Positions 1 to 4,751 of a stretch of 8,699 nucleotides of DNA are shown in pieces. Position 1 is the stretch's first letter. Each line of letters opens with the position of its first letter. The position numbers and the translations under genes are program-made. Where the stretch lies: contig JBGTMJ010000054.1 in NCBI GenBank assembly GCA_041743655.1, forward strand, positions 1 to 8,699, in the 5' to 3' direction. This stretch comes from JARIHD01 sp041743655 (GTDB lineage: Bacteria > Patescibacteriota > Saccharimonadia > Saccharimonadales > UBA4665). The notes below the pieces were generated by a model, which was given only the letters and a program-made list of their open reading frames with translations, was not told where the DNA came from and made no database searches.

Positions 1-485
1 TTGCTGTCGGAACCAGCGGTTACGAGCGCCTTGTAAACACCAGGAGTTGTGGGGTTAGTCACTGCGCCACTTGCATGATTCAATAACACACAGTACTCAG
101 TGGTAGCATTTAAGGATGTAACGCCGGTTATCGTGATAGTGTTACCTGTACCTGATGCACTCAATGTTCCTGGCAGTATAGTAGCAGATGGGAAGTAGGT
201 GGTACAGCCAGTACTCGTAGCCAATTGGGCGGCATTGACGACACCGTCACCAAAGCTGTTGAAGTTGATCGATACTGAGGTTGCGCCACTGCCTACTGTC
301 CTAAAGCTGATAGCAAACTGCTGGGCAGTATTGACTATCATCGGGTTGGCTTGGCTGGAGTTACCTGTCTCCAAAATAGTAGTCTTTGTTAAGGGTGCAG
401 CAAATGCCTTCTGTACCACGCTACCACTGACAACCAGCAGTGCCGCAATGACAAGAAATATTTGCAAGTTTTTTATTTTTTTCAT
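1..485 (-). CDS. Secreted protein, truncated at the left window edge
   Basis: This open frame starts at ATG 485 and runs off the window without a stop, so only the first 161 residues are visible. Residues 1-29 form a clear signal peptide: basic MKKIKN, a hydrophobic core (residues 8-24) and an AFA-A cleavage site. The mature part is rich in Ser, Thr, Gly and Val with an alternating beta pattern, few charges, and two cysteines (94 and 132) that could form a disulfide. The segment near residue 146 (TTPGVYKALVTAG) resembles the last strands of Ig-like surface domains. A weak AAGG ribosome site lies about 9 bases upstream, and a good sigma70-type promoter precedes it. The function is not recognised. 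It is most likely a surface or extracellular structural protein, one of several in this window. Confidence 0.75.
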   Translation of the reverse strand, partial: MKKIKNLQIFLVIAALLVVSGSVVQKAFAAPLTKTTILETGNSSQANPMIVNTAQQFAISFRTVGSGATSVSINFNSFGDGVVNAAQLATSTGCTTYFPSATILPGTLSASGTGNTITITGVTSLNATTEYCVLLNHASGAVTNPTTPGVYKALVTAGSDS

Positions 486-527
486 TGCAATCTGACCTTT
501 TTATAGTTATTTAATGCACTAAGCTTA

Positions 528-556
528 AGAATAATGTTACTCATTAGTAATGTCAA
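528..556 (-). promoter_or_regulatory. Sigma70-type promoter of the left-edge secreted protein gene
   Basis: The minus strand carries a perfect -35 TTGACA (551-556), a 17-bp spacer and -10 TATTCT (528-533). Transcription would start near 521, about 35 bases before the ATG at 485. The spacer contains a small inverted repeat, TTACT-CATT-AGTAA (537-550), which could be an operator. Confidence 0.6.
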
Positions 557-600
557 CAATATTCTGTAGCTTTTTTCTTAAACATATAAAAAGGTACTGT

Positions 601-1200
601 TCAGCGCAACCACTGCCAGGACTTAAGCACGGTATCAAACGAGATTTGTAAGGGTTGCACACTTGCGGCATGATTACCAATAAGCGAGACGGTGGCAAGC
701 AGAGAATTATGCTGTATATAGGCAATTTTACTGAAGCCAGCAGTATGGTCGGTCATTATAGTAATGGGCATTCCGTTAACAGTCTCGTGGCTTTCGAGAT
801 ATTTATCCGGGTTATTCTTGCGGAGCATGAAACCACTACTATTGGCAAGGTCCCCGGCTGGCAGCGTTGAGACACTGATTGCCAAAGCCCATGATTCTAC
901 ATCGCTCGCTCTTGCTGTGTAGTAAAAACTTTCAACATAGGGAGCGACTGCCTGGGTAGGCCTTGCCGTCAGGCCGGCAGGATAACTGAATGACACATAC
1001 TTACCTGCCTCAAGCTTCGGGGTAAGGTCAATCTGGTAATCATTCTGAGCCTTGGTTTCAGGTCCAGGCGTAAGGGTCACTGTTACGGGTTGGTTGAGCT
1101 GTAACAATACATATCTGATTCCAATCGTCGCGACTAGTACTACGAGCAGTATCCCAGAGGTTATGATTAGGTTCTTTTTGCGCACTACGTTCTTCATCAT
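601..1200 (-). CDS. Single-pass membrane-anchored extracytoplasmic protein, unknown function
   Basis: The gene encodes 199 residues. A short basic cytoplasmic N-terminus (MMKNVVRKKN) is followed by one membrane segment at about residues 11-33, then a linker rich in Thr, Pro and Gln, and an extracytoplasmic domain from about residue 55. The domain has alternating beta strands. Its segment FSYPAGL, a later RKNNPDKYLES stretch and a C-terminal strand-helix pattern (ISFDTVLKSWQWL) recall the PsbP/Mog1-like fold, but this is only an impression of pattern. There is no cysteine and no lipobox, so it is probably a signal anchor rather than a lipoprotein. Two ATG codons lie in tandem at 1195-1200, and no good ribosome site is seen upstream. 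It is divergent from the Ig/PKD protein gene and lies upstream of the left-edge secreted protein gene, which has its own promoter. The stop is TGA. Confidence 0.8.
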   Translation of the reverse strand: MMKNVVRKKNLIITSGILLVVLVATIGIRYVLLQLNQPVTVTLTPGPETKAQNDYQIDLTPKLEAGKYVSFSYPAGLTARPTQAVAPYVESFYYTARASDVESWALAISVSTLPAGDLANSSGFMLRKNNPDKYLESHETVNGMPITIMTDHTAGFSKIAYIQHNSLLATVSLIGNHAASVQPLQISFDTVLKSWQWLR

Positions 1201-1251
1201 TGTCTCGACGGGTTAGCCTTGCCCTTACGATTAAGTAACCACTAGTAACTT

Positions 1252-1281
1252 ATGATATGATTACGATAACAGTATTTTCAA
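1252..1281 (-). promoter_or_regulatory. Promoter of the anchored extracytoplasmic protein gene
   Basis: The minus strand shows -35 TTGAAA (1276-1281), an 18-bp spacer and -10 TATCAT (1252-1257), each hexamer 5/6 to consensus. The predicted start near 1245 gives a leader of about 45 bases. Just downstream are two direct AGTAAC repeats (1234-1239 and 1244-1249 on the plus strand) with a 10-bp period, placed to act as an operator. Confidence 0.5.
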
Positions 1282-1288
1282 ACAAAAA

Positions 1289-2413
1289 ATGAAAAATAAG
1301 AACACTACCCCTAGATCAGGTTCTACGATAGCCAAGAAAAGCGGTAAAATGTCATCGCGACTATTGCATAGAGACCCTAAGGTGCTTGCAGCCAAACGCA
1401 AGATCCGCCGTGCGCAGCCTGTACACAAACGGATACTACTCCACCCTATTAGCATTTTGGCACTTTTATGTGTGGGTGTGTTTATAGTCTGTTGGACATA
1501 TACGGCCGTGGCCGATAACAACTATTCGCTCACTGCTAAAGTACCCGCGGCACCGCTTGGCCAAGGAGCTATGATTACTACGCCTAATAACGGGGATGTA
1601 CTCACCCAAACTCCGATTACTGTGAATGGCACGTGTCCAGCCGATTCTTATATAAAGCTCTATCGTAATGGCACGTTTAGCGGCATTGCTTTCTGTACGA
1701 ACGCTGGTACTTTCCAAATTACAACCGATCTATTTGTCGGGCAGAATATCTTGATTGCCCAGGCCTTTAATATGACTGATGATCAGGGACCGGATACGCC
1801 GAGTGTTTCTGTGACATACAACCCTCCGGCCGACAATCCAGCTACCCCTGCTAAAGGCAAGACTACTACGCCGTCCAGGTCCAGTTCGGGTAGTCCGGCC
1901 ACAGCACCATTACTGCTGATAAGTGACTTCCAGTACCGTACGTTCACGGTTGGGACTCCGTTCAACTGGGGCATCAGTATCCAAGGAGGCACGTCGCCGT
2001 ATAGCGTAAAAATTGACTGGGGAGATGGCTATACATCGGCCCAGACACCTGAAACAGGCCCAGGACTTACTATCAGCCATACATATAAGAAACAAGGATA
2101 CTACGTGGTGTTGGTGAAGGTCGTGGATGCAGCCGGCTCGTCGACTGTTCTGCAGCTGGCGGCCTTAATAAAAGATCCCGGAGCATCAGGGATAATTTTT
2201 GCAACTGACTGTGACGTTATGATCTGTGGTCCCCCAATGGACAGTGGCATTTGGAGGTGGTTCGCGTTTCCTAAGGAGTGGTTATGGGTAGTATGGCCAT
2301 CATTTATAGTGGTAGGCCTTATGGTAGTAAGTTTTCTGCTGGGTGAGCGCCAGATATATCAGGATATGTTCAGTAAAAAACGAGCATTACGGCCGAGGCC
2401 ATCCCACCACTAG
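1289..2413 (+). CDS. Bitopic surface protein with Ig-like and PKD-like domains
   Basis: The product has 374 residues. The N-terminal 48 are strongly basic and cytoplasmic, followed by a membrane segment at about 50-74. An Ig-like beta domain spans about 92-177 (starts ITTPNNGDVL, with the phrase ITVNGTCPADS, and cysteines 116 and 136). A Thr/Ser/Pro/Lys linker covers 178-207. A PKD-like domain spans about 208-295, with the hallmark WGDG (244-247) and HTY (264-266). A second membrane segment at 331-352 ends in a short basic tail. Both termini are therefore predicted to be cytoplasmic, with the two beta domains outside. PKD and Ig modules usually mediate adhesion or protein contacts; no enzymatic motif is visible. 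No ribosome site precedes the ATG, only an A-rich stretch, and in-frame M21 is an alternative start. No orthologue is recognised. Confidence 0.85.
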   Translation: MKNKNTTPRSGSTIAKKSGKMSSRLLHRDPKVLAAKRKIRRAQPVHKRILLHPISILALLCVGVFIVCWTYTAVADNNYSLTAKVPAAPLGQGAMITTPNNGDVLTQTPITVNGTCPADSYIKLYRNGTFSGIAFCTNAGTFQITTDLFVGQNILIAQAFNMTDDQGPDTPSVSVTYNPPADNPATPAKGKTTTPSRSSSGSPATAPLLLISDFQYRTFTVGTPFNWGISIQGGTSPYSVKIDWGDGYTSAQTPETGPGLTISHTYKKQGYYVVLVKVVDAAGSSTVLQLAALIKDPGASGIIFATDCDVMICGPPMDSGIWRWFAFPKEWLWVVWPSFIVVGLMVVSFLLGERQIYQDMFSKKRALRPRPSHH

Positions 2414-2447
2414 CAGCTGTCCCGTCTGGAACGATTCTTGTTGCTAG
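2410..2447 (+). other. Stem-loop overlapping the stop of the Ig/PKD gene
   Basis: CTAGCAGC (2410-2417) pairs with GTTGCTAG (2440-2447), eight pairs including one G-U, around a 22-base loop. The left arm includes the TAG stop. No T-tract follows, so it is not a standard intrinsic terminator. It may stabilise the mRNA 3' end. Confidence 0.3.
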
Positions 2448-2503
2448 CAGGCGAGGCTATGATATTGCGCGCTCGTTAATTAAAGTCACCACTCACTTAC
2501 AAT

Positions 2504-2529
2504 AAAAAGCTCCTCTGTTTCATGAGGAG
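2504..2529 (-). terminator. Intrinsic terminator downstream of the ATPase gene
   Basis: Read on the minus strand, CTCCTC (2524-2529) and GAGGAG (2510-2515) form a six-pair GC-rich stem around an eight-base loop, followed after one C by five T (2504-2508). It lies about 94 bases past the ATPase stop codon. Confidence 0.6.
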
Positions 2530-2545
2530 TCATAACCATAATCAC

Positions 2546-2565
2546 ATTGGAGGGCCATGGTGGAT
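2546..2565. repeat. Degenerate third copy of the tRNA-Lys 3'-end repeat
   Basis: The first 11 bases (ATTGGAGGGCC) are identical to 4235-4245, and the last four (GGAT) also align, giving 15 of 20 positions identical to 4235-4254. The match begins at the CCA end of the tRNA-Lys sequence. Together with the 4235 copy it brackets the ATPase gene and its operator. The match is short and could be chance. Confidence 0.35.
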
Positions 2566-2622
2566 GCTATTGTAACTGGGCTACAAGCAAATCCGTTGGT
2601 TTACCTCGCCTCTGTCTCTCGC

Positions 2623-4086
2623 TTACGCGAGTAAAAAGTACTCCAAAGGAACGTACAAAACCTTGTTAGCCGTATCAACGGATAACGGCTGATCGGTCAC
2701 CACCATGCCGTATTTACCATTTAGTTCATTGAGAGTTTGTACGGCCTGCCGATTAGTCGTTTTCTTTACTCCCACCTCCAGAGACATTGAATCTTTCTTT
2801 TCGCCCGTAGCGGAAATAATGAAGTTGGCTCCACCCTTAGCTGTGTCGTATTCGACTATGGCCTTTTTCTGGGCGTCAATAAAAATACGCTTTAGGTACA
2901 TGCCTACAATATCCTCAAGTAATTGACCACGAAGTTTAGAACGACTGTCGTCTTCGACTTTAATAGCACCGCCACTATTGACGAGTGCCAAACGCATAGC
3001 TGGAGACGTAAAAAGGTACTTATACGGTTTAGTAACTCTCCTGAAGCTCGACCCCTTGGGTTTGATTGCCGTAACAATCTCGGTTTTTTCTAATTCATCA
3101 AGGATACTTCTAACTGTTCTGATATGGATACCCAGGGTGCGCGAGAGCGAGTCCATACTCACCTGTTCGGAATGTGCAAGCAGGAACAGTAGCCTCGGTA
3201 GTATTGAGACCGTCTGTTTATCAAACTTGGCTAGAGCATCTACATCATGAGCAAGCACCTCGCTTAGTGTCTGGTAGATACGCGCCCAGATGACCGATTC
3301 ATTTGGCAATGTAAGCGTAAAAGGTAACGTCGCGTATGAAAAATACTTCTTTATTAAATCTGCCTTATTAAGGCCGTGCCAATATTCGTTTACTCCAGGC
3401 TGTAATGCTGCAAGTCCGGTATAGACCTGTGTCACATTCTTTGAGTCGAAGAGAACACCTCGAACACCGCTGCCAACACCTTTAATAGGATATTTTATCT
3501 TCACGCCTCGGTGAGCTTGCTCCATCATCACAAACTCGGTGAAGCAAAGAGGATGTATTTTTATAACATCTGTGCGGCGGGCAACATCTGGGTTCGTTTG
3601 AAGCATTATTGCCGATGAACCAGTGCAGATAACGAATAACTTTTTTGCTCTGTCGGATACGGTCTTTAGCACCAAAGCCCAATCATCTAGGTACTGTACC
3701 TCGTCGAGTAGAATAAATACGGGTTGGGCGCTATCTTCTATCTTGCCGCCTATTACTTCTTCAATCACGGCAATCACGTCCAGCATACGACCGCCAACTG
3801 ACTTCACTTTATCTAGCGACAGGTAAAATTTATGGTGCGGGCTAAGCTCTGGACTGTTGTATAGCTGCGTAAGCATAGTAGTCTTACCCGTGCCACGCAA
3901 GCCGGGCATTATAATCCACTCTTTTGAGGTAGTCCCCGTTAAAAAACGTCGAACGTGTTGCTGCACGTCCAAGTAAGCACGACGTTGTATGCCGCTATTG
4001 GCAGTATTGGCACGCATCCATTCAAGCGCGCTTATCGGTGCTTGTACCAACATCTCGACTAGGTATTGTTTAATTTCAGGTGTCAT
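2623..4086 (-). CDS. AAA_14/DUF4143-type ATPase with degenerate nuclease-like C-terminus
   Basis: The protein has 487 residues. The P-loop ATPase domain has Walker A GLRGTGKTT (62-70), Walker B FILLDEVQ with D128-E129, a sensor-1-like CTGSSA (154-159), and the arginine pair R170-R171. Next comes IHPLCFTEF (177-185), the phrase typical of the AAA_14/DUF4143 (COG1373) family. A winged-helix-like segment at about 308-345 (GIHIRTVRSILDELEKTEI) follows. The C-terminal domain (about 385-487) sits where this family has a PD-(D/E)XK-like fold, but the usual E-V-D-F is GANF here and the E-x-K strand reads LEVGVKK, so catalysis is doubtful. The protein is likely cytoplasmic. The biochemical role of the family is unknown; roles in DNA handling or defence have been guessed. 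No ribosome site precedes the ATG, and the mRNA may be leaderless. The stop codon lies in a small CTCGC-TTAC-GCGAG hairpin. Confidence 0.85.
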   Translation of the reverse strand: MTPEIKQYLVEMLVQAPISALEWMRANTANSGIQRRAYLDVQQHVRRFLTGTTSKEWIIMPGLRGTGKTTMLTQLYNSPELSPHHKFYLSLDKVKSVGGRMLDVIAVIEEVIGGKIEDSAQPVFILLDEVQYLDDWALVLKTVSDRAKKLFVICTGSSAIMLQTNPDVARRTDVIKIHPLCFTEFVMMEQAHRGVKIKYPIKGVGSGVRGVLFDSKNVTQVYTGLAALQPGVNEYWHGLNKADLIKKYFSYATLPFTLTLPNESVIWARIYQTLSEVLAHDVDALAKFDKQTVSILPRLLFLLAHSEQVSMDSLSRTLGIHIRTVRSILDELEKTEIVTAIKPKGSSFRRVTKPYKYLFTSPAMRLALVNSGGAIKVEDDSRSKLRGQLLEDIVGMYLKRIFIDAQKKAIVEYDTAKGGANFIISATGEKKDSMSLEVGVKKTTNRQAVQTLNELNGKYGMVVTDQPLSVDTANKVLYVPLEYFLLA

Positions 4087-4089
4087 ACT

Positions 4090-4115
4090 TACTATGGTAC
4101 TCCACTGCTATAGTA
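4090..4115. promoter_or_regulatory. Palindromic operator copy 1 (26 bp) at the ATPase promoter
   Basis: This imperfect palindrome has plus-strand outer arms TACTATGG and TGCTATAGTA. It is 21/26 identical to the copy at 4124-4149, and all five differences fall in the central part (positions 9, 12-14 and 16). It overlaps the predicted -10 box and ends four bases before the ATG at 4086. A dimeric repressor site is the simplest reading. Confidence 0.65.
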
Positions 4116-4122
4116 CTGTCAA
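4094..4122 (-). promoter_or_regulatory. Promoter of the ATPase gene, probably leaderless
   Basis: On the minus strand a perfect -35 TTGACA (4117-4122) lies exactly in the 8-bp gap between the two palindromes. After 17 bp comes -10 TACCAT (4094-4099), inside the proximal palindrome. Only seven bases separate the -10 box from the ATG at 4086, so transcription would start at or next to the start codon. Confidence 0.6.
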
Positions 4123-4123
4123 C

Positions 4124-4149
4124 TACTATGGCACCGTAGTGCTATAGTA
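4124..4149. promoter_or_regulatory. Palindromic operator copy 2 (26 bp) upstream of the ATPase promoter
   Basis: This is the more symmetric copy: 11-base arms with one mismatch around a four-base centre (CGTA). It starts 34 bp from the start of copy 1 and lies directly upstream of the -35 hexamer. Two copies flanking the -35 box suggest cooperative binding that blocks RNA polymerase. Confidence 0.65.
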
Positions 4150-4236
4150 AGATTGTACACAAACTCCAACAGGGGCCAGGTGGCCATTATGATAATTGCA
4201 GCGAGGGCTTATCCACATTCCTACTTGGGTCTAGAT

Positions 4237-4254
4237 TGGAGGGCCCACTGGGAT
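4237..4254. repeat. 18-bp direct copy of the tRNA-Lys 3' end (att-like)
   Basis: TGGAGGGCCCACTGGGAT is identical to 4422-4439, the stretch that encodes, on the minus strand, the tRNA CCA end, base 73, the 3' acceptor strand and part of the T stem. The copy is in the same orientation, 185 bp downstream of the tRNA gene. No other tRNA part is recognisable around it. This is the pattern left by site-specific integration at a tRNA 3' end, or by a partial tRNA duplication. Confidence 0.7.
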
Positions 4255-4382
4255 AGCGCACATCCGCCTTCGGCGGACACTTCTCCACTCAGACATGCTC
4301 AAAGTAAACTTTTGCGCGTGCCTTCGCTCCACCGAACCCACTTTTGCTCATGCAAAAGACTGGTTCTCAAGCCCGGTGAACT

Positions 4383-4425
4383 TCCACGAAAAAAGCCAAC
4401 CGTAAAGGTTGGCACTTTTCGTGGA
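4383..4425 (-). other. Extended stem that captures the tRNA-Lys CCA end
   Basis: On the minus strand the ten bases TCCACGAAAA (4416-4425), which contain base 73 and the CCA end of the tRNA, are exactly complementary to TTTTCGTGGA (4383-4392). The stem encloses the terminator hairpin, giving a long interrupted helix in any read-through transcript. The pairing would compete with 3'-end maturation. Confidence 0.5.
4389..4413 (-). terminator. Intrinsic terminator of tRNA-Lys
   Basis: Read on the minus strand, GCCAACC (4407-4413) and GGTTGGC (4395-4401) form seven GC-rich pairs around a five-base loop, followed at once by six T (4389-4394). It begins nine bases after the encoded CCA end. This is a textbook rho-independent terminator. 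Confidence 0.85.
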
Positions 4426-4498
4426 GGGCCCACTGGGATTCGAACCCAGGACACGCGGCTTAAAAGGCCGCTGCTCTAACCAACTGAGCTATGGGCCC
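4422..4498 (-). tRNA. tRNA-Lys (anticodon UUU)
   Basis: The minus strand folds into a full cloverleaf. The acceptor stem GGGCCCA/TGGGCCC has seven pairs, and the D stem is GCTC/GAGC. The anticodon stem GCGGC/GCCGC encloses the loop CTTTTAA with anticodon TTT. The T stem CTGGG/CCCAG encloses TTCGAAT. The CCA end is encoded at 4422-4424. The discriminator base is U73 (4425), which is unusual because bacterial tRNA-Lys normally carries A73. Flanking hairpins abut both ends, and a good promoter lies about 90 bases upstream. Confidence 0.97.
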
Positions 4499-4521
4499 AA
4501 AAACTTTCAGAGAAAGTTTTT
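4499..4521 (-). other. Perfect hairpin flush with the tRNA-Lys 5' end
   Basis: A 10-pair perfect inverted repeat (4499-4508 with 4512-4521, three-base loop) sits directly beside G1 of the tRNA, with no base between. In the primary transcript the RNase P cleavage site would fall at the base of this helix. Read on the plus strand it ends in five T inside the stem and could also end antisense transcription. Confidence 0.6.
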
Positions 4522-4591
4522 GTAGTCACGAGCGAAGCGTCTTATGGTGAAAAACGCGAGTAGCGTATTACACCAGCCACGCCAATAACAG

Positions 4592-4624
4592 ATTATATTA
4601 TCCTTATTTTGGTCAAAAAGTCAA
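4592..4624 (-). promoter_or_regulatory. Promoter of tRNA-Lys
   Basis: The minus strand carries -35 TTGACT (4619-4624), then after 18 bp TAATAT (4595-4600). An overlapping perfect TATAAT (4592-4597) lies at 21 bp. Either way the -10 region is strong and AT-rich, predicting a start near 4587 and a pre-tRNA leader of about 88 bases that contains two hairpins. Confidence 0.5.
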
Positions 4625-4751
4625 CGAATGCTATACCTATCACTCAAGCGATGTCTATGTAACTGTCGAAGATGAGTCATACTATCTATGACAATGAGCG
4701 ATACAATAAGTTTGCTGGTGTACCATTTAAAATAGGGGTTGGAACTGTCCT

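Larger units (their letters stand above)
4150..4421. other. Non-coding stretch between the ATPase operator and tRNA-Lys
   Basis: No credible intact gene is seen. The stretch holds an 18-bp copy of the tRNA-Lys 3' end (4237-4254), a six-pair hairpin TCCGCC-TTC-GGCGGA (4263-4277), a perfect seven-pair hairpin CTTTTGC-TCAT-GCAAAAG (4341-4358) and the tRNA terminator (4389-4413). From 4153 a plus-strand frame begins with RGQVAIMII, which resembles the start of a membrane-anchored or pilin-like protein but soon loses protein character. It may be the stump of a lost gene. Confidence 0.45.
4499..4751. other. Non-coding tRNA-Lys leader and divergent upstream region
   Basis: No gene is seen in these 253 bases. 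From right to left it holds the untranslated region of the DUF916-like gene, with no convincing promoter on the plus strand. Next come the tRNA-Lys promoter (4592-4624) and an interrupted hairpin (4545-4575: TGGTG/CACCA outer stem, ACGC/GCGT inner stem). The flush hairpin at the tRNA 5' end closes the region. Confidence 0.5.

Noticed and set aside
199..495. Plus-strand 98-codon open frame in the first 500 bases
   Set aside because: It is a shadow of the minus-strand secreted protein, which has a clean signal peptide and a strong promoter. The shadow lacks domain character.
601..603. UGA recoded to glycine, as in SR1/Gracilibacteria
   Set aside because: UGA ends several well-formed genes, including rimB in a precise ATGA overlap, and no in-frame UGA interrupts a conserved domain.
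1466..1717. Minus-strand frames within the Ig/PKD gene, also 1261-1521, 1783-1992 and 1910-2095
   Set aside because: All overlap a well-supported plus-strand gene and show no domain, signal or ribosome-site support.
4090..4149. CRISPR array or satellite repeat
   Set aside because: There are only two copies, both palindromic, with an 8-bp gap filled by a -35 box. This fits operators and not a CRISPR array; no other array was seen in the window.
4153..4479. 108-codon plus-strand frame ending in GIRTQDTRLKRPLL
   Set aside because: Its C-terminal half is the antisense of the tRNA-Lys gene, a well-known source of false protein annotations. Only the first dozen residues look interesting, and they are treated as a possible stump.
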